Position numbers and translations under genes: made by a program
Shown: in pieces, positions 7,285-15,501 of the stretch
How positions within the stretch are numbered: position 1 is the stretch's first letter
Layout of the letters: the number at the start of each line of letters is the position of its first letter
The notes under the pieces: model-generated
What the model was told of the DNA's origin: nothing
Seen by the model: the letters and a program-made list of their open reading frames with translations, nothing else
Database searches by the model: none
Origin: Bacteroidales bacterium UBA5281
Lineage (GTDB): Bacteria; Bacteroidota; Bacteroidia; Bacteroidales; Lentimicrobiaceae
Direction of reading: 5' to 3'
DNA length: 21,803 bases
NCBI GenBank assembly: GCA_002410555.1
Contig: DHSR01000031.1
Location: forward strand, 12,854 to 34,656

Positions 7285-8007
7285 TCAATGGGTCTGATAA
7301 TAATTTATGGTTCGAATATCCTGATTTATTTCATCTGAAGCAACCAGGCCATCGGAAAGGCGCACAATGCGATGGGCATGACGGGCAATATCTTCTTCAT
7401 GCGTAACCAAAATAATGGTATTTCCGGCTTTATGAATTTCTTCGATCAATGCCATTATCTCAATAGATGTTTTTGAATCGAGGTTACCTGTAGGTTCATC
7501 GGCTAAAATGATGCTGGGGTTGTTGACCATAGCACGTGCAATGGCCACCCGTTGGCGTTGTCCTCCGGAGAGTTCATTGGGCTTATGCTTAACCCTATCG
7601 GTAAGTTTCACACTGTGGAGCACTTCCATTGCCCTTTCAAGGCGTTTTGGCTTGGCAGCTCCAGCATAAATCATGGGCAACGCCACATTTTCCAGGGCGG
7701 TAAGCCGGGGCAACAGGTTAAAAGTCTGAAATACGAAACCGATTTCACGGTTGCGAATTTCCGCCAGGTCATTATCTTCAAGCTTACTTACATCATTTCC
7801 ATTCAAAATATAGCTGCCGCTGGTAGGGGTATCCAGACATCCCAGCAGGTTCATCAGAGTAGATTTACCTGAACCGGAGGGACCCATTAATGCCACATAC
7901 TCATTACGTTTAATGCTGAGTGTTACTCCCCTGAGGGCACGAACCACCTCAGTACCTACCCTGAAAAAGCGGGTAATTTCATTTAAATGGATTATTTCCT
8001 CCGACAT
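7285..8007 (-). CDS. ABC transporter ATP-binding protein, LolD/MacB type, without a permease neighbour
   Basis: ATPase subunit of a MacB/LolCDE/FtsE-class (mechanotransmission) ABC system; works on the inner face of the cytoplasmic membrane. The 240-aa product has Walker A GPSGSGKST (42-50), a Q-loop at Q94 (FVFQTFNLLP), signature LSGGQ (146-150), Walker B IILADEPTGNLDS (from 166) and the switch histidine H203. The LGCLDTPTSG and FVFQTFNLLPRLTALENV segments are typical of the LolD/MacB group. No MacB/FtsX-type permease is adjacent: the neighbours are a methyltransferase and a cobalamin enzyme. The partner must be encoded elsewhere, so substrate is unknown. ATG start, with a TACTTTTG element 29 nt upstream. 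Confidence 0.95.
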   Translation of the reverse strand: MSEEIIHLNEITRFFRVGTEVVRALRGVTLSIKRNEYVALMGPSGSGKSTLMNLLGCLDTPTSGSYILNGNDVSKLEDNDLAEIRNREIGFVFQTFNLLPRLTALENVALPMIYAGAAKPKRLERAMEVLHSVKLTDRVKHKPNELSGGQRQRVAIARAMVNNPSIILADEPTGNLDSKTSIEIMALIEEIHKAGNTIILVTHEEDIARHAHRIVRLSDGLVASDEINQDIRTINYYQTH

Positions 8008-8036
8008 AAATTTGTTTTTAATGTGCTATAAACGTT

Positions 8037-8044
8037 CAAAAGTA
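8037..8044 (-). promoter_or_regulatory. Bacteroidota -7 element for the ABC ATPase gene
   Basis: The minus strand reads TACTTTTG in the 47-bp gap after the methyltransferase stop, 29 nt before the ABC ATPase ATG. It suggests the ATPase can be transcribed independently of yifB and the methyltransferase. Confidence 0.45.
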
Positions 8045-8054
8045 GCAATAATTG

Positions 8055-8846
8055 TCAGAACCTTAGCATAAAGTGTTGGGGCGTGAGTTCCTTTCTAAAA
8101 AAAACCAGTCCCATAAAGAACAGATCAATGGTAAGTATTACCTCAGATGAAGATTGAATGGTTTTCCAGGCACGCTCCATATCCCGCGACCAGTGAATAT
8201 CGTGGAAAACCAAAATCGACTCATTGTTAACTTTGGGCAAAAGCTGATTGAAATATTCAAGTGTAGGTGCATAGGAATGATTGCCGTCAACAAAGGCATA
8301 ATCTACGCTGCTCATATCTTCAAATGCGCGGGGAAGCATATGTTCAAACCTGCCCAATAAAAAACTTACATTTTTTGCATTGACAGCCTGAATGCTTTCC
8401 TGAGCATAGGCAGCAGTAGAGGCGCATCCCTCAATACTTTTCATTTTACTTTTCGGATTTGCCTTAGCCTGATACATTGTACTGATCCCTACTGAAGAGC
8501 CCAGTTCAATAATATTTTCCGGTTTATAGTAAGCCACTATCCGGTAAAGCAATCTGCCCTGCCGGCGTGAAATACCGGCCTGCAAAGCAATCTGATTCAC
8601 TTTCCGGAAGCGGGTGACATATCCGGGTTTTCCCGAAACAGCCCCAAAATCAACAGTTTCGATGATGTTATGATTTCGTCTGAGTACACGTACCTGTCGC
8701 TCAATAATATCATAATCTTTGTAATGAGAATGGTCCTCGAGCACTTTAGTGATAAAATCATACACAAAGGGCGAATGTACCGCATGCCTGGTTTTGGCTT
8801 TCATCAGGAAGCACAGGTACCTCCATGCCATAAAAAGTATCTTCAT
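8055..8846 (-). CDS. Class I SAM-dependent methyltransferase (Methyltransf_24-like)
   Basis: Predicted cytoplasmic S-adenosylmethionine-dependent methyltransferase; the substrate is not evident. The 263-aa product has a glycine-rich motif I, NIIELGSSVGIST (111-123), a motif II-like acidic position in MKSIEG, then YAFVDGNHSYAPT (183-195) and FHDIHWSRDMERAW (214-227). The VDGxHxY pattern is typical of the Methyltransf_24/O-methyltransferase-like group, where the Asp and His often bind a metal. The N-terminal about 80 residues form a basic helical extension containing HAVHSPFVYDF. ATG start 15 bp after the yifB stop, which suggests co-transcription with yifB; no functional link is known to me. 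Confidence 0.85.
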   Translation of the reverse strand: MKILFMAWRYLCFLMKAKTRHAVHSPFVYDFITKVLEDHSHYKDYDIIERQVRVLRRNHNIIETVDFGAVSGKPGYVTRFRKVNQIALQAGISRRQGRLLYRIVAYYKPENIIELGSSVGISTMYQAKANPKSKMKSIEGCASTAAYAQESIQAVNAKNVSFLLGRFEHMLPRAFEDMSSVDYAFVDGNHSYAPTLEYFNQLLPKVNNESILVFHDIHWSRDMERAWKTIQSSSEVILTIDLFFMGLVFFRKELTPQHFMLRF

Positions 8847-8861
8847 GCGAATGGTTATTAA

Positions 8862-10400
8862 TTATCCTCCCCAGGTTTCACGGTCAAGGCTACGGAAATG
8901 TATGGCTTCGGCCAGATGGTCGGGACGTATATTTTCACTTTCATCCAGATCGGCAATGGTACGTGCTACTTTCAATATGCGATCGTAAGCCCGGGCAGAA
9001 AGGCTTAATTTTTCCATAGCCGTTTTTAATAATTCATGCCCCGTATTGTCAATAACACAAATTTCCCTTAACATCCTGGATGTAATCTGAGCATTGGCAT
9101 GTATGCCTTTATTTTCTTTATATCGTTCTTCCTGTATGTTTCGCGCCTTTACTACCCTCTTCCGGATAGAGTCACTCTTTTCAGTCGACCGTGCATCAGT
9201 GAGTTCCCTAAAGGGTACGGGCACCACCTCTACGTGAATGTCTATCCGGTCGAGCAGGGGCCCCGATATTTTATTGAGGTATTTTTGCACAACGCCCGGT
9301 GCACAAGAACATTCCTTATCGGGATGATTATAAAATCCACAAGGGCAGGGATTCATGGCGGCTATCAACATAAAACTGGCCGGATATTCTACCGTAAGCC
9401 GGGCACGTGAAACAGTTATTCTGCGATCCTCAAGTGGTTGCCTGAGCACTTCGAGCACTGTTCGCTTGAATTCAGGCAATTCATCCAGGAAAAGTACGCC
9501 GTTATGAGCCAGAGATATTTCACCCGGCTGAGGATTGGAACCGCCTCCAACGAGTGCCACATCTGAAATCGTATGATGCGGGCTGCGAAATGGACGCACC
9601 GATATCAGGGAGGCTTCGCGGCTCATTTTTCCGGCTACCGAATGAATTTTCGTGGTCTCTAAAGCTTCATGCAAATTAAGTGGAGGCAGTATGCCCGGTA
9701 GCCGCCTGGCAAGCATGGTTTTGCCTGAACCCGGCGGACCAATTAAAATTACATTGTGACCGCCGGCAGCAGCAATTTCCAGCGCTCTTTTGATGTTTTC
9801 CTGCCCCTTTACATCACTAAAATCAAATTCATAATCATTCAATTGGGCATAAAATTCTTCCCGGGTATTTACAACCTCCCGCTCCAGTGTACCTTCGTCA
9901 TTAAAAAAACGAATCACCTCCAGAATATTTTCTACACCATATACTTCCAAATCACTCACTATGGCAGCTTCACGGGCATTTTGCCGGGGTAATATAAATC
10001 CTTTAAATCCTTTTTTGCGGGCTTCAATGGCGATTGGAAGTGACCCCTTAATGGGTTGTAATCCGCCGTCCAGAGACAATTCACCCATGATGATGTAATC
10101 TCCGACCTTGTCGGGCTTAATCTGTTCTGAAGCAGCAAGTATGCCAATGGCCAGGGTAAGATCGTAAGCAGAACCTTCCTTTCTGATATCAGCCGGAGCC
10201 ATATTAATTACTATTTTTTTACCGGGAATCCGATAACCATTATTTCGCAGCGCAGCTTCAATGCGCTGATGGCTTTCTTTTACCGCACTGTCAGGTAAAC
10301 CAACCAGGAAAAACTGGATCCCGGTATCAATGTTTACCTCTACAGTAATGGGTATTGCTTTAATACCAATTATTGCACTACCGAATGTTTTAACAAGCAT
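8862..10400 (-). CDS. yifB: YifB/ComM family Mg-chelatase-like AAA+ ATPase
   Basis: AAA+ protein of the family containing ComM, a hexameric DNA helicase that promotes branch migration during integration of transforming DNA; many carriers are not known to be competent. The 512-aa product has an N-terminal Lon-protease-like ChlI domain (about 1-170, lacking obvious protease function), Walker A GPPGSGKT (221-228), Walker B GVLFLDELPEF (301-311), a Cys cluster C352, C354, C364, C366 that may bind zinc, an arginine-containing LLDRIDIHVE (382-391), and a C-terminal Mg_chelatase_C helical domain ending AEAIHFRSLDR. Length is standard. ATG start; first gene of the minus-strand run toward the terminator at 6290. 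Confidence 0.97.
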   Translation of the reverse strand: MLVKTFGSAIIGIKAIPITVEVNIDTGIQFFLVGLPDSAVKESHQRIEAALRNNGYRIPGKKIVINMAPADIRKEGSAYDLTLAIGILAASEQIKPDKVGDYIIMGELSLDGGLQPIKGSLPIAIEARKKGFKGFILPRQNAREAAIVSDLEVYGVENILEVIRFFNDEGTLEREVVNTREEFYAQLNDYEFDFSDVKGQENIKRALEIAAAGGHNVILIGPPGSGKTMLARRLPGILPPLNLHEALETTKIHSVAGKMSREASLISVRPFRSPHHTISDVALVGGGSNPQPGEISLAHNGVLFLDELPEFKRTVLEVLRQPLEDRRITVSRARLTVEYPASFMLIAAMNPCPCGFYNHPDKECSCAPGVVQKYLNKISGPLLDRIDIHVEVVPVPFRELTDARSTEKSDSIRKRVVKARNIQEERYKENKGIHANAQITSRMLREICVIDNTGHELLKTAMEKLSLSARAYDRILKVARTIADLDESENIRPDHLAEAIHFRSLDRETWGG

Positions 10401-10571
10401 ATCAATCTTTAAGAATACGAGGGTAAAATTAAGAAAGTTTCTTCAGCAAATCAGCATTCTTTTATTTATAGATAAAATCAAATGAACTTCCGCCGGTAAC
10501 CATCCCATTTAATTCAGGATGAGGAATTCTATTTTCATAAACTTACCAATACTGAACAAAAATATAACAGT

Positions 10572-10586
10572 AAGGTTTATAACCTT
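10572..10586. promoter_or_regulatory. Inverted repeat upstream of the DUF1289 gene
   Basis: AAGGTT-TAT-AACCTT, a perfect 6-bp inverted repeat with a 3-bp spacer, ends 15 bp before the TTG start of the DUF1289 gene. It could be an operator or leader hairpin. The rest of the 10401-10601 divergent gap is AT-rich, with no perfect TAnnTTTG that I can assign to either gene. Confidence 0.3.
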
Positions 10587-10601
10587 TAAACAACCACCCC
10601 T

Positions 10602-10799
10602 TTGGAACCTCACTCAAACAACAACACCCCCAAGTCTCCCTGTAAAATGGTATGCCGCCTTGATGAGAATGGCATGTGCGTAGGCTGTTTTCGCAATCTG
10701 GATGAAATTGCGAACTGGGCCATCATGACTAAGGAAGAAAAGTTTGATGTACTTCGCAAATCGCACCTGCGCATGCAGTTGCGGGAGATTAAGCTGTAA
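10602..10799 (+). CDS. DUF1289 small four-cysteine protein with a TTG start
   Basis: A 65-aa protein of the DUF1289 family. The conserved pattern is visible: SPC (C14), C18, then GMCVGC (C26, C29), the F/TRxxDEIxxW segment ending at W39, and a charged C-terminal helix. The four cysteines suggest a small metal-binding (zinc or Fe-S) domain; its function is not established. The only start that keeps the first cysteine pair is TTG at 10602: an in-frame stop lies at 10587-10589 and the first ATG (10647) lies after C14. It converges on gldB with only 3 bp between the stop codons. Confidence 0.88.
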   Translation: MEPHSNNNTPKSPCKMVCRLDENGMCVGCFRNLDEIANWAIMTKEEKFDVLRKSHLRMQLREIKL

Positions 10800-10802
10800 T
10801 CA

Positions 10803-11780
10803 CTATTTACGGGGAGGCTTATAACCTGATTTTTCCAATATTTCACGAGCATTTATATTGTCAAGCAACTGTTGGATCGTTACGTTATTATTCTTCATAT
10901 ATGTGCGCACAATCTTCCAGCCCATCCAGGCACCGGTGCGGGCAGGTGAATCCTGAGAAAAGGAGGAAGTGAACGGCCCATCTACCATGAACATGCTCAT
11001 GGCTTTGGCATCACTGCTATAGAGCAATTCATTTTCCACCATAAATTGCCACAGGTTTGACTCATTGTCCCTGCACCATCGCAATTGATTTTCAGAAAAG
11101 CCGATTTTTAACCTGTCCGCAACATCAGGCAAGGCAACATCGGTAAAATAAAGTACTTTACCCTGTTCTATCATAGCTTCAAGCAATGAATACGTACCTT
11201 GTTTCTCCGGGATTTTCGTAAGTGCAATTTCTTTCATGCAATCCGGCAATATGTGTTCACGGGTAAGACGTTGTGAAATATAAAGGGGAATACCCAGCTT
11301 TTTATACATCTCATAATCCTGTCCCAGATACATATCCAGGGCAATAATCATTGCGGAATCAGCATATTTTATAGGATATTGAAAATCAAAGCCGGAAATG
11401 TAAGTATAGGTATGAGGAATTACAAAAGATTCGAGTGCATGGCTGCTTCGGGCATAGCCTTCTGACAGGGCTGAGGATAACCAGTCGAGTTGAGGAAACT
11501 GTTCGATGACCTCATCATAGACTTCCTGGTTCTGTTGGTCTGTTACAAAATCCTTGAGTTGAACCAGCGCCTGAGGCTCCAGATAATTATCACCCAGAAA
11601 AATCCGGTATTCCGGAGCTATTTTCCTAAGACCCGATTCAAAATCTTCCATATCCAGCGAAAAAAGAGCAACTTCATAGCGATGAATCATTGAATCATCT
11701 GATCTTTCCGCATGTTCCCGGTTTCCGTTGCAGGAAGCCAGCATGATTATTATTAACAGGAAATTTAATTTTATCTTCAT
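10803..11780 (-). CDS. gldB: Gliding-motility-associated lipoprotein GldB
   Basis: Predicted lipoprotein homologous to GldB, required for gliding in Flavobacterium johnsoniae; homologues are widespread in Bacteroidota including non-gliders, and the molecular role is unclear. The 325-aa product begins with a short basic n-region, a hydrophobic stretch and a lipobox LASC with the lipidated Cys at 17. The family-like body includes HRYEVALFSLD near the N-terminus, the IPHTYTYISGFDFQYPIKYADSAMIIALDMYLG core (given here as IPHTYTYISG ... ALDMYLG) and GAWMGWKIVRTYMKNN near the C-terminus. ATG start. A terminator (11859-11891) followed by its own promoter element (11832-11839) isolates it from the upstream barrel gene. 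nadE lies nearby on the other strand; I recall nadE next to gldB in flavobacteria. Confidence 0.92.
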   Translation of the reverse strand: MKIKLNFLLIIIMLASCNGNREHAERSDDSMIHRYEVALFSLDMEDFESGLRKIAPEYRIFLGDNYLEPQALVQLKDFVTDQQNQEVYDEVIEQFPQLDWLSSALSEGYARSSHALESFVIPHTYTYISGFDFQYPIKYADSAMIIALDMYLGQDYEMYKKLGIPLYISQRLTREHILPDCMKEIALTKIPEKQGTYSLLEAMIEQGKVLYFTDVALPDVADRLKIGFSENQLRWCRDNESNLWQFMVENELLYSSDAKAMSMFMVDGPFTSSFSQDSPARTGAWMGWKIVRTYMKNNNVTIQQLLDNINAREILEKSGYKPPRK

Positions 11781-11831
11781 TATCAGATTCCGATTAAAGA
11801 TGGTTATCTCATCTGCCTATGTTTTGAATGG

Positions 11832-11839
11832 CAAAAATA
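11832..11839 (-). promoter_or_regulatory. Bacteroidota -7 element for gldB
   Basis: The minus strand reads TATTTTTG, 51 nt before the gldB ATG and just after the terminator of the upstream gene, which is the order expected for an independent promoter. Confidence 0.5.
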
Positions 11840-11858
11840 ACCAAAGCTACCGGCATTT

Positions 11859-11891
11859 AAAAAACAAAAACCCCTGAGAGTAAATCAGAGG
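11859..11891 (-). terminator. Intrinsic terminator after the outer-membrane barrel gene
   Basis: On the minus strand CCTCTGA-TTTACTC-TCAGGGG forms a 7-bp stem (one T-G pair) followed by TTTTTGTTTTTT. It lies 26 nt past the barrel-gene stop. Confidence 0.75.
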
Positions 11892-11917
11892 CGTATGTTG
11901 ATGTGCCAATAGGAAAA

Positions 11918-12505
11918 TTACATCAGTTTAACTCCAAGAGCCACAGTAAACATATTATTTTTAAAATCGAATCCGGAAAGTTTTGAAACATCATTCAAGC
12001 CAATCTCATAGCGAAGATCAAGCGAAAATATAAGTATGTCCACCCCAGCGCCAAACTGCAGACCCCAGTTGAAATTTTTAAGGTCGTCTTTCTTTAGATC
12101 AAGGTCAACATCTGCTAAATTTATTTTTTTACTCACTGTCATCGAACCAACGGGACCAGCCATTGCCCGAACGTTGAGAAGCTCCAGATTCAGCACCCTT
12201 ACCCCTAGCAATAAAGGCAAATCTATGGAAGTCATCTTGATGGTTCCACTTTGATTGGTATTTTCCAGGTTGGCATTTCTTGTCATTACATTCAGTTCGG
12301 GTTGGAAGTAAACGCTTTCGCCCATTCGAACAAATACACCATAATGAAAAGTGGTTTTTAGCTCATCACTGATCTGATCCTGATCAATGTTAAATTTCGA
12401 AAAGGTAGCCCCGATTTTCGGTCCAAAAGTAAAGCCTGGAACAAGTTGCGCCTGAGCCAGCAGACCGCCGGAGATAAACAGCATCAGAAAAAAGATCTTT
12501 TTCAT
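11918..12505 (-). CDS. Outer-membrane beta-barrel protein (OMP_b-brl_2 / PorT-like family)
   Basis: A 195-aa secreted protein with a clear signal peptide (MKKIFFLMLFISGGLLAQAQ, cleavage near residue 20). The mature part is a run of short amphipathic strands: an N-terminal GFTFGPKIGATFSKF strand, FHYGVFVRMG, VYFQPELNVMTR, MTSIDLPLLLGVRVL, WGLQFGAGVDILIF and SLDLRYEIGLND. This is the usual pattern of small Bacteroidota barrels annotated as PorT family. It ends in a hydrophobic strand (VALGVKLM) rather than a terminal Phe. It is probably an outer-membrane protein of unknown role; I do not claim it is the true T9SS PorT. It is followed by a strong terminator, and the neighbouring plus-strand barrel at 12677 is divergent. 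Confidence 0.82.
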   Translation of the reverse strand: MKKIFFLMLFISGGLLAQAQLVPGFTFGPKIGATFSKFNIDQDQISDELKTTFHYGVFVRMGESVYFQPELNVMTRNANLENTNQSGTIKMTSIDLPLLLGVRVLNLELLNVRAMAGPVGSMTVSKKINLADVDLDLKKDDLKNFNWGLQFGAGVDILIFSLDLRYEIGLNDVSKLSGFDFKNNMFTVALGVKLM

Positions 12506-12676
12506 AATTAATAGGTTTTAATTGTTATGAGTAAACAATAGATTAACGCTAAAGGTTTTGAATGTTGTGTTAAAAGCATTCAATTCTTCTCAAACACCCC
12601 TTCATTTGAGTAAAATCAGTTATATTTACACCTGATTTCTCTTAAGACTGGAAAAGCACCACTAAATAAAAAAATC

Positions 12677-13366
12677 ATGAAAAAAATATTTGTATTCACA
12701 TTTACCTTACTGATGGCTGTTGCAATGTCTCATCCGGCAGTTGCACAATATAAATCTGTTGAACTGGGCATCAAGCTGGCTCCCAATATGGGCTGGTTAA
12801 AAAGCAATCAGGAAAATTATGAATCATCGGGCGTTCGACCTGGCATTGCCTGGGGCATGGTTTCCGATTTTTATTTTGCCCGCAATTATGCATTTAGTAC
12901 CGGCTTTAACTTTAACTTTCATGGGGGCCAGCTTACCTATCCCGATATGCTGTTTTTCGACACAGGAAAAGTAGAAAGGCGTTATCGCCTGAAATACATC
13001 GAAGTACCGGCCACCATAAAAATGAAAACCAATGAAATGAATGGTTACCGGATATACGGCTTGGTAGGTGTTGGCATTTCAGTGCGCCTGAACGCCAGTG
13101 CCCGCGATATAGTGACTATTCCCGGTAAAATTGTGGATAAAACCGGTTATGTGAAAATTGCTGACGAAACTCATCTGATGAAAATGAGTATGATTATTGG
13201 CGCCGGCGTGGATATTCCGCTCGACAACAGCTCATTTATTACGGTGGGGGTACACTTTAACAATGGCTTCACCGACATCCTAAAAGGCAAAAATAAAGTA
13301 AATCCCGCTTTGGGCCACGAAGGCGTTCCCAATTTCATTGAATTAGCCGTCGCACTGATGTTCTGA
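12677..13366 (+). CDS. PorT-like outer-membrane beta-barrel protein in an operon with nadE
   Basis: A 229-aa exported protein with a signal peptide (MKKIFVFTFTLLMAVAMSHP then AVAQ; cleavage near residue 24). The mature chain has alternating strands typical of the OMP_b-brl/PorT-like family (ELGIKLAPNMGWL, FSTGFNFNFHGGQ, LKYIEVPATIKMKT, YRIYGLVGVGISVRL, IIGAGVDIPL, FITVGVHFNNGFTDI) and ends LAVALMF with a terminal Phe, a common feature of barrel insertion signals. The IEVPxxIKxK strand resembles PorT-type proteins, but I cannot say whether it is T9SS PorT. ATG start; nadE begins 13 bp after its stop, so the two are probably co-transcribed. A near-consensus TATATTTA at 12621-12628 may be its -7 element. 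Confidence 0.82.
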   Translation: MKKIFVFTFTLLMAVAMSHPAVAQYKSVELGIKLAPNMGWLKSNQENYESSGVRPGIAWGMVSDFYFARNYAFSTGFNFNFHGGQLTYPDMLFFDTGKVERRYRLKYIEVPATIKMKTNEMNGYRIYGLVGVGISVRLNASARDIVTIPGKIVDKTGYVKIADETHLMKMSMIIGAGVDIPLDNSSFITVGVHFNNGFTDILKGKNKVNPALGHEGVPNFIELAVALMF

Positions 13367-13379
13367 TTAAATTATAACT

Positions 13380-15023
13380 ATGAAAATAGCTCTGGCACAA
13401 ATCAATTATCATATTGGTAACTTCGAGCACAACTCCCAAAAAATTGAACATGCCATTCATTGGGCAATCCAACAAAAGGCAGAAATAATAGTATTTGCTG
13501 AACTGGCACTTACCGGTTATTCACCCCTGGATCTGCTCGAATACAAGGGTTTTATTAAACAATCGGAAGAATACCTGCAAGCCATTGCTGAGAAATGTGT
13601 TGGAATTACTGCAATTGTTGGCGCTCCGGCAGTGAATCATTCCAATAGGGGTAAGCGATTGTATAATTCTGCCTGGATATTGTCTGAAGGAAAAGTACAA
13701 CAAGTCGTCCATAAAAGTTTGCTTCCCAACTATGATGTTTTTGATGAATATCGTCATTTTGAGCCGGCTTCAGAAGTAAATATATCTGAAATTAATGGAC
13801 ACCGGCTGGCCATCACCATCTGTGAAGACATTTGGGATACGGAAGATGTGCCGCTATACAGCCGTTCTCCCCTTGAACAACTGATGAAACAATCGCCGGA
13901 AATAATCATCAATATAGCTGCTTCACCCTTTAATTACCTGCAGACTTTTCGTCGGGAAAAAATTTTGCGTGAAAATGCTTTAAAATATAAGTTACCCATC
14001 GTTTATGTAAATCAAACAGGAGCTCAGACTGAACTTATATTTGATGGAAACTCCATGGCATGCGACGACGGAGGAAACATAAGGGAACGACTGGCAAATT
14101 TTAATGAAGAGGTGAAAGTTATTGAGACCGGTGAAAACTGGTATGGCAATCCGGCCTCTCCTGTTCCGGCACCGCCCTCAGATGAAGCCATTACCTCACT
14201 TATTCATGATGCACTTATATGTGGTATTACCGATTACTTTAAAAAATCCGGTTTCTCCCAGGCCATCCTTGGGCTTTCGGGTGGTCTGGATTCTGCCGTA
14301 GTAATGGTGCTGGCAGCAGAAAGTCTGGGGCCGGAAAATATACGGGCCGTAATGCTTCCATCATCTTTCTCCAGCGAACACTCTATTGCTGATGCCAGAC
14401 AATTGGCCCTCAACCTGGGCAGTCGATACGATATAATTCCAATAAATGAAACCTTTAAGAGTTTTGAAAATACCCTTGCCGAAACTTTTGCGGGAACCAT
14501 TTTCGGCGTAACTGAGGAGAACATTCAGGCCAGAATAAGGGGAGTGATCCTTATGGCCATGTCAAATAAATTTGGTCATATTTTACTCAATACCAGCAAT
14601 AAAAGTGAAGCAGCAGTAGGATATGGCACTTTATATGGTGATATGAGCGGAGGCTTGTCTGTGCTGGGTGATGTGTATAAAACACAAGTATATGATCTGG
14701 CCCGCTTTATAAACCGCAAGGTTGAAATTATTCCTTTGAATACCATTATAAAGCCCCCTTCGGCCGAACTGAGACCAAACCAAAAGGATAGCGATTCCCT
14801 GCCTGAATATGATCTGCTCGATAACATCCTGTATCAATATATTGAGCTCAGGCAGGGAGAACAGGCCATCATCAACCAGGGCTTTGATCCTGTGATGGTA
14901 AAAAGAGTGATAAAAATGGTTAATGCCAATGAATGGAAACGTCATCAGACTGCACCAGTTCTCCGTGTTTCACCTAAAGCGTTTGGCATGGGACGAAGAA
15001 TGCCGTTGGTTGGGAAGTATTAG
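13380..15023 (+). CDS. nadE: Glutamine-dependent NAD+ synthase
   Basis: Converts nicotinic acid adenine dinucleotide to NAD+ using ATP and ammonia released from glutamine; the last step of NAD synthesis, in the cytoplasm. The 547-aa product fuses two domains. The N-terminal nitrilase-type glutaminase (about 1-250) has the triad E41 (VFAELALTGY), K112 (HKSLLPNYDVF) and C148 (ITICEDIWD). The C-terminal synthetase has the PP-loop LSGGLDSAVV (299-308), the NKSEAAVGYGTLYGDMSG segment and IKPPSAELRPNQKDSDSLP, and ends FGMGRRMPLVGKY. All key residues are present and length is typical. ATG start, 13 bp after the barrel gene. The nadE/gldB neighbourhood agrees with an arrangement I recall from other Bacteroidota. 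Confidence 0.98.
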   Translation: MKIALAQINYHIGNFEHNSQKIEHAIHWAIQQKAEIIVFAELALTGYSPLDLLEYKGFIKQSEEYLQAIAEKCVGITAIVGAPAVNHSNRGKRLYNSAWILSEGKVQQVVHKSLLPNYDVFDEYRHFEPASEVNISEINGHRLAITICEDIWDTEDVPLYSRSPLEQLMKQSPEIIINIAASPFNYLQTFRREKILRENALKYKLPIVYVNQTGAQTELIFDGNSMACDDGGNIRERLANFNEEVKVIETGENWYGNPASPVPAPPSDEAITSLIHDALICGITDYFKKSGFSQAILGLSGGLDSAVVMVLAAESLGPENIRAVMLPSSFSSEHSIADARQLALNLGSRYDIIPINETFKSFENTLAETFAGTIFGVTEENIQARIRGVILMAMSNKFGHILLNTSNKSEAAVGYGTLYGDMSGGLSVLGDVYKTQVYDLARFINRKVEIIPLNTIIKPPSAELRPNQKDSDSLPEYDLLDNILYQYIELRQGEQAIINQGFDPVMVKRVIKMVNANEWKRHQTAPVLRVSPKAFGMGRRMPLVGKY

Positions 15024-15075
15024 AAAATGGGCGAGACCTGCCCCCCGCAGCTAAGCAATGGAGTGAACGTTAAAT

Positions 15076-15202
15076 GTGACAAGGGGACGGGGAGAAATGG
15101 AGGCAAGAGGATGTTATTCAGGGTTCTAAACTTCCAACCTCTAACCTCCAACTTCTAACTTCTAACCTCTATCCTCAAACCTCTACAGACCAAAGACCAA
15201 AT
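15076..15202. repeat. Solitary copy of the composite repeat
   Basis: A single unit with the same block order as the array at 2259-3047: purine octamers (from TGACAAGGGGACGGGGAGAA), the junction ATGTTATTCAGGG at 15111-15123, CYAACYT heptamers, then a short CCAAAGA tail. It sits in the gap between the convergent ends of nadE and the NifU-like gene. Flanks 15024-15075 and 15203-15236 show nothing recognisable. Confidence 0.9.
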
Positions 15203-15236
15203 TACGCGCAGCGAAATCCTGAGGATTAAAGAATTA

Positions 15237-15479
15237 CTATATATTAACGGCTTCCACTGATTTTATTTGTGGCAGTGCTTTTTTTACTGCTTCTTCCACC
15301 CCGTTTTTCAGTGTCATGCGACTGAAAGGGCATGAACCACAGGCTCCATGTAATTCTACATTTACCACATTATCTTCGGTAAGTTCCAAAAAACTGATGT
15401 CGCCACCATCGGCCTGCAGGTAAGGCCTTATCTGCTCGATTACGTTTTTAACCTTTGCGGTTAATGTGTCTTTATCCAT
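15237..15479 (-). CDS. NifU C-terminal domain (Nfu-type) Fe-S scaffold protein
   Basis: Small cytoplasmic scaffold/carrier for Fe-S clusters. The 80-aa product is essentially one NifU-C domain: a helical start, PYLQADGGDISFLEL (19-33) and the cluster-binding GACGSCPFSRMTL with C47 and C50 (CxxC). It lacks the A-type N-terminal domain of NfuA and the IscU-like domain of NifU, as usual for the short Nfu proteins of Bacteroidota. ATG start 22 bp after the mrp stop, so it is very probably the second gene of an mrp-nfu operon dedicated to Fe-S assembly or delivery. Confidence 0.95.
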   Translation of the reverse strand: MDKDTLTAKVKNVIEQIRPYLQADGGDISFLELTEDNVVNVELHGACGSCPFSRMTLKNGVEEAVKKALPQIKSVEAVNI

Positions 15480-15501
15480 TGGTTGGTATGTGTTATTTGT
15501 G

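Noticed and set aside
6321..10400. The yifB to DUF2795 run as a single functional operon or new system
   Set aside because: Gaps of 47-97 bp and internal promoter-like elements suggest several transcripts, and the gene functions are unrelated housekeeping roles.
11918..13366. Calling either barrel the genuine T9SS PorT
   Set aside because: Both have the general OMP_b-brl pattern, but I cannot see motifs that separate true PorT from the many PorT-like barrels.
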